Shown piece after piece: positions 50,732-63,128 of a DNA stretch of 64,000 nt (the first letter of the stretch is position 1; each line of letters begins with the position of its first letter). This DNA comes from Adineta ricciae (lineage: Eukaryota; Rotifera; Eurotatoria; Adinetida; Adinetidae), in the NCBI GenBank assembly GCA_905250025.1, contig CAJNOJ010000075.1, positions 248,001 to 312,000 of the forward strand. Reading direction: 5' to 3'. The position numbers and the translations under genes are program-made. The notes below the pieces were generated by a model. The model was not told the origin of the DNA. It ran no database searches and saw only the letters and a list, made by a program, of their open reading frames with translations.

Positions 50732-52380
50732 TTATTCCAAATCCATTTCATCATCCGAACCCCTGTCCCAATAATCCTCAGCGAGCGAATGTTTATTATT
50801 GTTTGATGTATCGTAAAGATGATCTGTGCCCAATTCACATTGGAATTCATCCCGCCAAATTTGATCCACTTTATCGCATGATTTTTTCATCTTTTCATCT
50901 TCCACTATTGGCCATGGATCATGATAAATAACATAACCAACTAAACGAACACAATCAGCGATATATTTCAGTGGTTCTTGCATATGAGAATGCCAAATAA
51001 TATCAACCTACAATTGATGAAGAATGATCTATTTTCTTTTGTTGACTTTAAGACTTACTGCATATGTTGGTGGAATAAATCCATTTCCATCCTTCAGAGG
51101 ATATTTTGCAGCCATATACAAAAATCGTTCGTATGATTTTTTCAATCGTCGTAATGCGTTTGGTCCTAGATCGATATGTTCGGAACTGTAGTAATGACGA
51201 ATAGGGGTCGACAACTTTTTGAAAGCATCGAACATAAATTGTTTACATAACTCAAACCATTCTCCATCCAACTTAATGTCTCCTTCAGTAAATGAAAACG
51301 GATTCTCATAGTCTTGAGGCGATTTTGATAAAAATTCGAACTGTGTTTCATCCCAGTAGGAATATGTTTCTTGTTGCTTCTTTCGCGAATTAAATGCGTG
51401 TAGATCACGAACACGTATATCATTTTTCTCTTCTTCAATTTTAGGTAATGTACAATATTTTTCACCGAATTTTTCCTCATATAATTGACATGTATCAATG
51501 AATGCTTGTCGTTTAAAATAACTTTCTACTTCGTTGAGAACTAATGAATGATCAATGACTCGACGAAACAAACGAATACAATCTTTTTCATACATTTCTG
51601 GTCGAAGTAGATGAGTTTGCCAAATGATTTCAATATCCAATGTTGGAATAAGAAGAGTATTTGTTGGATGATATGCTTTCAGTTGCATGAATCGATAATA
51701 CCGTTGGATCATTTGTTTTAGTACTGATGGTGAAAACCATTGTTTTAGAAAAGCACCTGTTTTTTCTGACAACGATATTAACTTAGGTGCTGTTTCATCG
51801 ATATCAACTGATAACGGAATTGCCCTAAGAAGTTGATAGAAATTTGAATATGTGAGAAGTATAACAACGAAAGATAAACTTACATATTTCGTGTGGAATT
51901 TGGATGTTGCTTAAAAGAACCAATAGATTGGAAGTGATGTTTACCTGCTGGTCGCTGCGGATAAGAAGGTGGTAAACGGATAATACATGCGGTTCTGTAC
52001 ATACGCTCCATTCGTATTTGATTTAACTTTTGATTACGTATTGATTTTTCATGAATCCATTCAATATAGATTTGTTTGTACGATTTCGAATAAAGTTTTT
52101 TTGATGCTAGAGAAGATCATTTAACAAAGAAGAAAAAGAAGGTATGATTCAACTTACTATCACATTTGACTTTCCAAAGTTCATCGCGGTCAGCAAGTAT
52201 TTTGAATGCTCGACAAACAGAAGAAATTCGGCAAAGATCAGGTACAGAGAGAAATCGAAAAATATGTAAAAGAATTTCGTTAGGAATATCGCGAAACAAA
52301 GATGATGAAAGAGTTTGTCGTGATTCGTCCAATGACCATGATAAATCAAAGGTGACAGGTTTTGATTGTTGTTCTTCCAT
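50732..52380 (-). CDS. F-box + DUF1399 (GRDP-like) protein (4 exons, 495 aa)
   Basis: Exons 52380-52158, 52106-51884, 51824-51059 and 51007-50732, phases consistent. An F-box lies near residues 28-70 (LFRDIPNEILLHIFRFLSVP, then LCRISSVCRAFK), which would bind Skp1 in an SCF ubiquitin ligase. Downstream are two DUF1399/glycine-rich-domain-protein motifs: IPTLDIEIIWQTHLLRPEMY and VDIIWHSHMQEPLKYIADC. The C-terminus is acidic (SDDEMDLE). The combination suggests a substrate receptor of an E3 ligase; substrate unknown. No defects seen. Confidence 0.85.
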
Positions 52381-52697
52381 GTGAAAAGCCGTTCTTATAA
52401 GGATAAAATCTGAAAATAAATTTTCATATTATTCTCATTTTTATTATACTATAAACAACGATAAAAACACTTCTAGATCCACCATAATGGTGATTAAGAA
52501 GTCAGTTTAGGGATTATGGATTGAATAAGTCACTGCTTATCGTTTTTACTTCCTCTATTTAAGCGCTACTATCTATTGCAATTCATGTGTCAGGGGATGG
52601 CCTATCATCGCTATGAAAAACTAATGGAACAATAATTTCTAGATCTATAAAATATTGAAAATGATGGTTTGATATAATCACATTGTGTATGGATTAA

Positions 52698-52945
52698 CCC
52701 TTTCGATCCCGATGTCATTTCGTAGATGACATGGAGAACGCAAGAGAAATACTTTTTCGTTCTTTCGTCTTCTAAGAAGACGAATATCATGGTGTTCAGC
52801 TAAGCTATAACACACGTGATTCTTATTTCCTATGTGTTGATGATCAGAATAGATTAAAATACAGCTGACTGAACGCACGAGAGAGATATTTTTTTCTATT
52901 TTTCGTGTTTATACAGAACGTAAGAAAATATCGGGATCGAAAGGA
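52698..52945. mobile_element. PiggyBac-type MITE, 248 bp, TTAA flanks
   Basis: TTAA at 52694-52697 and 52946-52949 flank inverted ends CCCTTTCGATCCCGAT and ATCGGGATCGAAAGGA. CCC-type ends and a TTAA duplication define piggyBac-type elements. The interior has short palindromes (TCTTCTAAGAAGA) but no coding capacity. Confidence 0.82.
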
Positions 52946-52949
52946 TTAA

Positions 52950-53881
52950 TCAGTATGATGTAACACTGACGTTGGCGTTTATTGATGTGAAATTAAAAAT
53001 AAAAAAGAAAATTTTCATTAGTCAGAAACTAACCAATCACAAAATTAAACGATCAAAAACATCATTAAAGATTACAGAAATATGAAAATGGCGTCCTTAA
53101 TAAAATTTGATAGAAGAAATGGAATATGTCAATCAATGTGAATAGTAATAGGCATTTATAGGTATAAAAACGAATGTCTTTTTCTTACTATTCGAATCGT
53201 CCATCATACAGCGAATGAACTATTCTTAGAGGATGATATACGTCATCCTCTCGTTCTTTTTATCTGTTCTTCATATATGTCACATATGTTTACAGCTGTT
53301 ATTTGTTCTGTGAACATATGATGACATACATTCTACATTTCATCATCCTCACTGTGTTCACCAGTTTCATCATCTATACCTTTATCTTTCTCGTCTGGCT
53401 CACTATTCATCTTCATGTCATCATCTTTTCGTTTTTGTACATTTCATCATCTGTTCGTCTTTGTTCTCGGTGGTATTTATACTGCTCAGTTTTATACAAT
53501 AAAACATTAGTTCACTCGTTCATCCATTTACCTTCTGTCTCCACTTTCTCTCACGAGCATCCGCTCACAACTATGCAATTATGAAGATTGAGATTCAAGA
53601 AAAGAAAAACATTTCATATAAATTTAGATTATTCGAGCAAAATCGTTTTGATTTCAAAAAAGCAATGGAGATAAAAACAAAATTACCTTCATCTTCATAC
53701 ATAGAATTTGAACCATTAAAATTTAATGGCGATCAACTTTCTTGAATTTTATTTTTACAAATATATTTATTCTCAAAAAGATAAAAAGATAAAAGAAGAA
53801 AATAAGGACACGCCCGTTCACTGATTTATATCTTCATCTTCAAATGTTTTTAGATATTTTAAAATTTAATGAATTATCGAA
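52950..53881. other. Intergenic, no gene seen
   Basis: Contains a C/T-rich tract (about 53220-53560) with open frames lacking family features. 3' flank of the GPCR fragment. Confidence 0.45.
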
Positions 53882-54258
53882 TCATTGTTGAATTGTTTGA
53901 ACAAATATAGTACCACGATTTTTTCTTGATTCGCGTTTTAGAAAAAGATTTTTTAATTGTGGTGTTATTAATATCATTTCTATTGTTAATATTACAATAG
54001 ATATTTCATTACCTAACCATAAAATACGATTAGTTAACGGATAATCAATTCCATTAATAAATTTCATTAATGTTAAAATTAATTCTGGTAAAACAAGAAG
54101 AATAAGTAAAGTCACATGAAGAAATATTCTTCGAATGGCAATTAAATCTCGTTTTTGTTGAATTTTAACAAGAATTGCTTGATTATTTGGTAATTGATGA
54201 ATAAATATGATGATACGAATATCATGCGAAAATAAAATTGAAAGTGGAATTCCATAAT
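53882..54258 (-). pseudogene. Rhodopsin-like GPCR fragment, cut off by the transposon
   Basis: Minus-strand frame from 54258 to the stop at 53882 covers the third cytoplasmic loop through the tail: PLSILFSHDIRIIIFI, KRDLIAIRRIFLHVTLLILL (start of TM6), YPLTNRILWLGNEISIVILT (TM7) and TPQLKNLF in place of NPxxY, a form seen in large rotifer GPCR families. Everything N-terminal is missing exactly where the transposon terminus begins. Confidence 0.7.
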
Positions 54259-54260
54259 CG

Positions 54261-56388
54261 GTGTGAAGTTAGCACCATTTAACGCTGGCACCATTTAAGA
54301 CTCAAACCGATTGGCTCCACAATACACCCATCAAATCACACCGATACCAAAAACACCATAATGGTGGTCATAGATTGGACTATGGATTCCGTAGCAACCA
54401 AACAAGCTTCCTTCACGAATCAAAACTAGCACCATGCAGCTATCGCACTGTGACCAAATATTATGTAAAATCCAGTTGTCAAAAAAGAATCGAATGCGTT
54501 CGAGACCACAGTAAAATTCTGAATAAAATACAGCTGTTCCGAAGGACCGGAAAACGTTCTGGAGAGCGGCATTCTCTCTTTGATCACGTGGACCAACCCA
54601 TGTTGAACCCAATATCCATCGCGTTTTCTCCCACGAAACGTTTTTCAGTGGTTTGAAGGTGTTTCAATCGATGCAGAATCGAATTCTGAATCAAATGCAT
54701 ATATTCCGATCAGCGGGAAAACGTTCTGGAAAGCTGAGTGCTCTTTTCTATTGTCTGGTGTTATTGCATTTTGTGGCTCAGGCAGTAGTTGATTGATGTT
54801 TGTTGTTGATTTGAAATGAGAGCTTGGTCCGATGTGAGGGAAATAGGCTAGCGTAGGCTTTAATAATTTAAACTGCCTTTTCATTATGGAAAAAAATGGC
54901 ATGAGCAGATAGAATAAGAAATCGGACTAAAAATGTTCTTGCTGTTTACTTTTGCGGAAATTCTTGCTTCTGTTTGAGTCGGGTATTTCTTCCAGTAGCT
55001 GTAGAGAGAGAAGACATGATGGATGACGTGTGATCGAAAGATGAAGATACTTACGGATCCCAATGATGAGCTGTTCTTGTTAGGCTCCCCTTTGCGTAAT
55101 AGTGCTTCGGCAATCCGATATCGGTATTGTTGAAGTTGGTCGCCTTGTATTGGAAGGAATTTAAAATTTTTTACATAAGCTTCGGCTTGTAGTAGAAGGT
55201 GAATGCCACATGAATGACTGTCTGTTTGTTGCTTTGTAGGTTCATTTTCAAACGTAATCAATTCCTTTGTGCGTTTTTAGAAAATGTTGTAGATGTAATA
55301 TATGTAGTATACGCTTCATGTTTGTCAAGCGTGGCATATCATGTTTGACTGAAGAATCTCATTCTAGAATCAGATTCTTTTTATGATCTATTATTATAAT
55401 GTACCGGTGATTATTCTGATTAATGGGACAGAGCAATATGTCAAAATTCAACCAGCTGATGGGTATAGTCCTTAGTTTTTTTCAAAATGATCTGTCTGAT
55501 TAGATAGCTCGGTACGGGTAAAACCTTATTATTCGAAGCAGCACTGGATGCTGTGATGGATAGATGTGCATCAATAATCAGATCGTTAATGTCTCCATTC
55601 GGGCTTAACAAAATAGTCATGTCATCTAATTTGACATGAATAGATCCAACAAGAAATCCTTTTTCATAAATAGGTAGTAGATCATTGACAAATTCGTCTA
55701 TATAATCTTCCGGCCCTACACTAGTAAGTAGATCAGTTTGATGTCAAGTAGTTTTTTGCATAGGAAACGGTGGGAATACGATATCTATGGTTTCATAAAC
55801 AAACACCATCCATCTACATGACAAACCGGTATTCTCGGCTGTCACTTCCTTCAGTAATTCAAATTGGTTGCTGGTTTCGTTATAAGATGAATAACCATTC
55901 GGATTTTTTCTTAAATAAACAATGTAATCTTCTTCAAGAACCATCATAACAGTTTGTGCATTATATTCAATATTACGATAATAACAAGTCGGTTTGATCA
56001 TCAGTCTATTTGTATGGTGAACCAAATTAATGCTTTCGTCGACTTTTCCTCGAGTTTTCAAAATTAAAAACCGCGGTGAATCGTACAAAACTGAATTTGA
56101 ATATCCAACACGACTGCATGATGAGCACCTAATTTCCTTTACTGCAAAGTCGCTCAGAATATTTTCAATGTGGGTACCATTTCTCTTCATTTCCCATACA
56201 ACATGCAATCGATCAACTGTTAAAGTTTCTAAATTTACAAAAACAAATAAAAGAGATTACCATTATTAAGTGAGTATATACATATATATAAGTAAAATGC
56301 AACTTTCTGGTACGAAATTCAATCATCTATAATTACATCACTATTGATGAAAAATTCAAATTAGTGCTTCGTGGCGCCAGCTTCACAC
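54261..56388 (-). mobile_element. Ulp1-carrying transposon unit, copy 2
   Basis: Left end GTGTGAAGTTAGCACC at 54261; an inverted matching end GGCGCCAGCTTCACAC at 56373-56388, so 54261-56388 could be a 2.1-kb unit by itself. The right motif falls inside an intron that connects in frame to a USP-like exon beyond it, so the true element may instead continue to 57.6 or 63.1 kb. About one 167-bp unit sits near 54530-54720. Confidence 0.65.
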
Positions 56389-57551
56389 TACTCTCTGGTG
56401 GTGAGCAATGAGAGAATTGAATTTTCCATTCATAGGAAAATGTTACCTTTTCTACAATGAGAGCAATTGAACTGTTTGAGAATGGCAAAATTCATTGGAT
56501 TATTGTTAAGTGGATCATGCTTTGCGAAATAATCAACAGCATCATTCAATGATAGATTTGGTGGAAGTGTCATGCTGCATCGGGTGAAATTGGTGAAAAC
56601 ATTCCAGAGTGCGATAGAGAATACATCTTTGTTGGACGGTCGAGTATAATGGGCTAATACAGCTGGTGGGCGATCACTCTGCTGGTCGAAAATTGTACGC
56701 TGCGGAAGAATTGTAATTTTGTCATCATCTAGTTTATACCATTCATTTTTTCGATTAGCTAAGGTGTAGTAATGCCCTTCATCATCACGACCAGTGAAAA
56801 CAACGAATGATTGTAAAGTGTAGCGACAGTAGGATCGCGTACAAACAATATGTTCGGATAAGATGTTGAATAAGTCAACATGAGGAGTTAATTTGTGTTC
56901 GGTATGTTGAGTTGTTGTTGTTGCATGGAAACGAACAAAAACATGTTTCGGAAATTTTGCAATTGCTAATGAAACTGGTTGACTATCATTATGAGTACAT
57001 TGCGGGCATTCTATATTGCGAGGTGCTGGCGCAAATACTTCAGTTAATATGTTGGCAAGATTATCGTGAACTGTTGATGTAGTTACTAAGATATAGTCCC
57101 ATATTTCTGTGCTGATAAGAGACTTTTTGTTGCAGGTACGACATTGCAACGAAATATTAATATTTGATTGGAAATCAATTCCATAGAATTCAAGGGATGG
57201 TATAATAGCAGCTAAAAAGAAATCGAACATACAATTGTATTTTCCTATCCTGATGTTGACACCAGCCGACACGAGATGTAGAAGTTGTTCTGAAATAAAT
57301 TTCTGATCTACAATTGTTTTCCCAATTTTGTTGCGACTTTTGTGCTTGTTCGTTAATGAATGCAGAATATCAGCAACAACCATAACAACCCAAGGTTCTA
57401 CATCGGCATTGACAGGACCCATGCGTATGATTGCTTCGACGATTTGTCCGGATGATAAAATCATTTGCATTATACTATTAAACCAACAATTGTTAGCTTT
57501 GTTTTCGAACTTCAAAAGTTCTGGTAACTGTCCAATGGCTAAAACAGACAT
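54884..57551 (-). pseudogene. USP-like + Ulp1 fusion protein, damaged copy
   Basis: Exon 57551-56447 joins by GT-AG in phase to an exon starting at 56216. First exon: ubiquitin-specific-protease-like fold with Cys box NNCWFNSIMQMIL near residue 20, zinc-type CRTC...CPQC pairs, and His box DDEGHYYTLANRKNEWYKLD. Second part: IRCSSCSRVGYSN, PRFLILKTRG, then a Ulp1 domain ending TDSHSCGIHLLL. Damage in the second part only: CGA to TGA near 55745, one extra T near 55480, and a 23-nt deletion near 55262 between ATCAATT copies. The first exon is intact over 368 codons. The protein would combine deubiquitinase-like and deSUMOylase-like domains. Start may also be an upstream exon, as TTTTAG occurs close to the ATG. 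Confidence 0.72.
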
Positions 57552-57657
57552 ATTAGTTTTTCGAATATATAACCATATAACTTTTTAAATCAATCTTCTC
57601 ATTATTTTGAAAACTACTGTTAACTGTTCTCGAATATTCAACAACACGTCAACGAAA

Positions 57658-60600
57658 TTAAATGGCCCGAGAACTTTTCCTGACTATAAATACATTACCT
57701 AAATTTTCATCGTCATTTTGACCTAGCAGTCGAGCATTCATCATTCCGGTAAGATTTAAATTTGGACTTCCAGACGTATATCCTTCATGAATACTAGCAG
57801 TTGTTTTGGTGCGTTTTGCCCAAGTTTCTGCTGCTTTCTTTTGTTTTGTTGCTGGCAACACGTGATTTTTATTGTTTTTCATAAATATGAAATCTGCAAA
57901 TTGGCATTCAACTGCTTCAATACTTTCTCCCAATTTAGTTACTACTTCATCAATTCGTGAGTATACTTTGCGTCTTAAAATTGCTTCTTTCAGCACTCTC
58001 ATTCGAGATTCAGAAACACCTGTTGTTCGTCCTGTGTGACAGCAACATGGCACTGTCGCAAAGTTTGAATTATAACCATATCGACTTGTGAAATTGCCTA
58101 ACAAAAGATTACTCCAAATTGGTGCAGTCGGCATATAAAGTTTCAATAAACGTGTTAAATACGTTGCTGAGAATAGTGGATTATTCGGCAAGTTGTTCCA
58201 TTGCGGTTCGTCATATACTTTTAACGTTTCTTTACATTCTTCGTAAATTTTGGTGAATAATTCTTTGAATGGTGATTCTATTTGAAGAACAGCATCTTCT
58301 TCACCAAGTGGTAGATCATTTTCATCGTTTTCGTATGCCTATTTAAACACGATCGTAGATTATTTAGAAACTCTCTATCAATTCTACTGAATAAATAAAA
58401 TAGATTATACAAGAAAAAAGTGTGCAATGAGATCATGTTATGTTAGATTCTATTGGAACATTTAATCCATCCAACTCGCAGACAATTTCTAATCAGCTTT
58501 CCTTTTCTTCAAATCATTTCATAACGACACATCGATACTATCCTTTCACCTCTTCTGCTCTCCCTTCTTCTTCTTTTCTCTTTTAACTTCTGTTCAATCG
58601 CATCTGCCTTTCACGTATCTATTTTCATTTTTCCTTTGCATATCCGCCCACTTCGTTCTTGTTCTCTCACTTACATACTTTCATCTCGATGTACGCTTCG
58701 TAACGTATGCATCGGTCAACACAATTAGACAATACAACGAAAGGAAGAAAATGCTGCAGATAGTGAAATGATGATTTCATTGGCTCTCGAAATTACAATG
58801 TGCTTATGAAGATTAAATATACGAGGTGATGTATGATGAGAAGTGCTAATGTGCTATTGTATACTCACAACACAGCTACTTACATTTTTGTCTAAATTAC
58901 TCTGAAATTGTATTTTTGATGTTACTGTTACATTTTTCAATACATCATTGGCTTTATCCGGATCTTTATTCATTTTATCTGCCATTTGAGACAGCAATGA
59001 TAGTGACATTTTAAATCGATCATTTTGATTTGTGCTAATTAATACAATACAGATATTCTCCCAAACAATTATCATTTCATCCAAAGTGCTGCTATTCACA
59101 AGCAAGGCCGCTAACCACATACCAAATGGAACCTTTGAAATATAAATAAGAGACTTTCGACCTGTGGAAAAAATAAGTAAGTACAAGACGTTTCTACCTG
59201 TTTTTTCGATAACTCTTTAGTTGCATTTCTCTTTACATTCTTCATAAAATGGCCTAAACAAGCATGAATGATAGTTAGTTCTAAGTCACGCTTGTTAGCT
59301 GTTCCCTGAACTATTCGCCAACATCTTTCTATGTACCGAGCCATTGTTTCATCGAAGTTAAAAACTTCAATGGCAGCTAGCAGGAATACGAGAGCACGGT
59401 CACTATGAATAATTGGTGGTTTGGGGAAAGTATTTCGAAAGCCAAAAGTTTCTTTATATTTTTCTTTAAAATAGTTCATCCAATGCACTATATCTCCCGT
59501 ACCATGAGATTCACTGAGCATCACAGTAATTGGAAAGGATGGACCCTTTTTGATAAGATTTTGCATCGTCAACTCATAATAATATATTCGTTTTTGACGG
59601 TTAATAACAATACCGCCGGTGGCATCCCATGATAATGGCATGTTTAATGCACATCGTTGGTATACTCGAAGCCCACCCGCTGTGAAGCAGATGACTCGCA
59701 ATGGATCAGCACTTATAGCTTGTAAATAGCCTGGTAATGATTCGGAAGGATATATAGTCTTTGCTTGCTCTTCTTTTATTTTATGGAGACTTTCTAATGT
59801 TTTATCGTGTCGTCGGGATTTTACATTACCTTCACTTGATATTTTACGAATGACTGATGGACTGGAACCTACGACATTTCGATTACCAGATTTTTTGTTA
59901 TTTTCAGTCAATCGCTTATATTGTTCTAAGTGTAAGGCATTTGGTGAAACACCCAGTGCTGAAAGTTGTTGCAATTTCTGTCGACGACTACCACGTTGTG
60001 GTCTTGAATGTATTTCTCCTTTTAAATGCCGAATTTGACCCTTATAATTTACTTTTAATTTCCCATTTTTATCTATCGTAGCTTTAAATGTGCAAGTACA
60101 AGTGCTGAACTTACAGTGAGCACTTATACTCATGAAATACTTAGCACGTTTCTTTCTCTTGTTTCCAAAACTAAAATAATGCCTCTCGTATACAAACACA
60201 CAGTAATCATTGGATTGCTGTATATAACCATCCATTATCACAGTCCATTCAAGATTTCTTTTTTGTTGTAATGCATTGCTAGAATCATCTGAATCATCAG
60301 AGCTGCTGTTACCTTTCAAATCTCCAGAGTTATCATTGTTATCTGAATCACTTGTTTCGCTATTTCCATCTTCCTCTGTTTTTTTTTGTTCTTCTTCACG
60401 CAACTTTTTCAATATTCCCATATCACTTTGAGAGATAATGATTGATTTCGCTCTTTCAGTTTCTTGAATGATATTCATATCACAAGTGAAGAATGACGAG
60501 CTCTCTGTATTGCGTTGTAAAAAGGTGAGTAACTCCATGTGTTCTTCATCGATAACAACCCGATTTAATGTTTTCATTGGGCTTAATATATCCTAAACAC

Positions 60601-63128
60601 CAGTAATATATATTTTCGCTTTACAAATATTCTATCGGATTAAAAACAGGTAATAATGAATAGCTACAAGTATAAGGAAGTCACTTCTATTGGAAAGACA
60701 AGAGAGACCTCCAAAGATCATGCGCATAATCAACTCAACTATGTTTCATATCCTTACTTTCTTATCTAAAACCGTAGGTATTACACGATTTGATTTATCA
60801 GCTGCTTTCGGCGTCGAAGTCAAGATGTTCGTTTCCGGACATAGTTCTGGCGATGACTACAAGGAAAATTATTTATCATATTTTCTTTTTATTAGAGCTT
60901 ACCAATGATGCTGGTGACAATACCAATCGCAGAGGTGTATCAACGGAAGGTATTGAGGCGTCTTCATATTCAATAGAAAGATTATTCCATTTCCCAACGG
61001 CTTCATACTAGATGAAAAGCAAGTAAGGTAAATAGTTTTTATCAATTCCAAGTGACAGATAAGCCTGGTTTTATTTTCTCCTTTGAATTTACAAAATAAA
61101 ATTCAATACTCACTTCATACGATACACTCATTGCTTGCGACTTGCTATCACTATTGATGCTTTCATTACAATCATTTTGACATTTACAAACAAGTTCAAT
61201 GGAAACTATATTGCCAGAACAATTGGTAGATTCCAAATTATGATTAAACTTCAAAGAAATATTTTTTCCTTGTTTATTTAAAAAACTCTTCAGCTCTTCG
61301 ATAAACTCTTCCGTTTCACTGCCTTCCAGTGCTGCACATAATTCCTGCAAGATAAACAAATTCAACATACTCTGCTCAATTCACTTTTCCCCCAACACTA
61401 CAATCATTCTCCACACACCCAACTATCCATCAATAATAACATCCTCTTCTAACGAAAAGAACTAGCTCATCAGTTCTCCATCATAATTTCTAAACAATGC
61501 AAACAATAGCCTTCAACTCGCAAAATTATTATCTAACAAATACGAAAACGCAACACCATAAGTGCTTCTACTAGATAGAACAACACAAACACAGATGTAG
61601 AATTCAGACAGGAATCTAGGTAATCATGACTCGAGCACGAACACGCTAGTGCAAGAGAGAAACTCTCTCTCAACGTGCTTGATCAATGTCGTCACACACA
61701 TGTGGACGAAACAAAGACTCGACATGAAATGCACATCCACTGTCTTTTCTTGATGAAAACAGTTGCATTTGGTGTAGAATTCGAAGATGAATCTAGTTCG
61801 TCATGTCTCTCGAACGAAAGCGCTAGTGCAAGAGAGAAACTCTCTCTTAACGTGCTTGATCAATGTCGTCACACACATGTGGACGAAAAAAAGACTCGAG
61901 ATGAAATGCACATCCACTGTCTTTTCTTGATGAAAACAGTTGCATTTGGTGTAGAATTCGAAGATGAATCTAGTTCGTCATGTCTCTCGAACGAAAGCGC
62001 TAGTGCAAGAGAGAAACTCTCTCTCAACGTGCTTGATCAATGTCTTGACACACACGTACAGAGAAAAAAGACTCGACATGAAATTCGTGTTTACGGATTT
62101 CTGTTGAAAGAAACATCAACATTGGATACAGATTTGAGTTGCGAATGTGTGCGAACGCCGTTGATGAATGAAGAAGGAAAAATGACGGGAGAAGTTGGGT
62201 ATTGTTTTTGTTGATCGGTGAATATTCACGAGTGAAATTTTGGAATATGAGTTTCGTCGGCGATTTATCATTATATGTCGCAGTAATTTCTGTTGGTGAA
62301 TGAAGAGAATCAGCTCGAATGGCTTATTTTAATAACAATAAATGATTGATGATGAATGGCGAGTCTTGAAACTCGTTGTCTGTTTTCACTTCGGCAATCA
62401 TTTGTAATGTTTTTCTTAGCTCTTCTGTATGTGAAATAGTCTTTCTATGTGATTTTCGTTCCGATTGTGAAGATTTATGCCTGAGAATAAGTTTGTTTAG
62501 AATCGTACAATTGTGCGAGGTAACTTTTTGGTGTTAACGATAAGAAGCATTCAACTTCCTCAACTGTAAGATGAATTATCGGATTACGGATTTACATTCA
62601 GTTCTTATCAGTTATATGGATGAGGTAGAGAGGGTTGATTGGTAAAATTCTTAGGCGCGTTAAGATATGGATTTGATGGATATCTGTTGCTCACGAACAT
62701 GAGTATTAAATTTTGTTAAACAATACAAATGAATGGAATTTTTCTGATTGATAGTCTGGTATAGAAGCACATATTTTGGCACTTACTTGATCTATATTCG
62801 GAAGATTGGCCTGAACGAGATTGTTGTCGTCGATATGTTGATTATTCTAGTTCAATAAATAGTAATTATGTTCGGTATAAACGTTAGTTCAAGAAAATAC
62901 CTGAGGTATATTTTTGAGAATATCTTCAGAACTGTATCCTTTTCGTTTCCACAAATCGAAACATCCACGACGATTTTCTACATTATTTCTTTTGCCCATT
63001 TTAATGCAGAGCTGACCCCATACGTCAGCACTGGTTTTACAATTATCCAAAGAAATAATTTGATTGATTGAAAGCGAATACAGTGCTGTTTTGAACTCGT
63101 CATCATCAATTCGAGGTTGACGTGGCAT
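57658..63128 (-). CDS. MULE-like DDE transposase (8 exons, ~1,015 aa)
   Basis: Exons by splice sites and phase 0 joins: 63128-62901, 62846-62787, 61344-61114, 61007-60903, 60856-60758, 60592-59198, 59132-58884 and 58338-57658. Large acidic linker (SSSDDSDDSS), then a Cys/His DNA-binding-like segment (CKFSTCTCTFKA ... H) of the FLYWCH/WRKY-GCM1 type often found in MULE transposases, then the DDE core: first Asp in SWDATGGIVI, second Asp in IIHSDRALVF, the CxxH motif in IIHACLGHFMKNVKR, and a likely Glu in SESRMRVLKEAIL near the end. No stop or frameshift in the model, so it could be functional. It lies 107 nt upstream of the USP-Ulp1 gene on the same strand. NOF/foldback-type MULE is the favoured class; KDZ or Kolobok are alternatives. 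Confidence 0.7.
61640..62110 (+). repeat. 177-bp tandem repeats in a transposase intron
   Basis: GCTAGTGCAAGAGAGAAACT recurs at about 61645, 61822 and 61999. Each unit includes a GTAGAATTCGAAGATGAATC block similar to the near-palindrome of the 167-bp repeats. The A/C-rich leader before it (61380-61640) resembles that at 45180-45400. The repeats create a 180-codon open frame on the plus strand that is probably not a gene. Confidence 0.85.

Noticed and set aside
53303..53584. 93-codon Phe/Ile-rich frame
   Set aside because: Low-complexity C/T-rich DNA; hydrophobicity follows from composition.
60690..61011. Two overlapping plus-strand frames of 72-73 codons
   Set aside because: Antisense to two transposase exons whose splice sites and phases agree.
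61675..62214. 179-codon frame with three internal repeats
   Set aside because: Arises from the 177-bp tandem repeat inside an intron of the transposase gene on the other strand.
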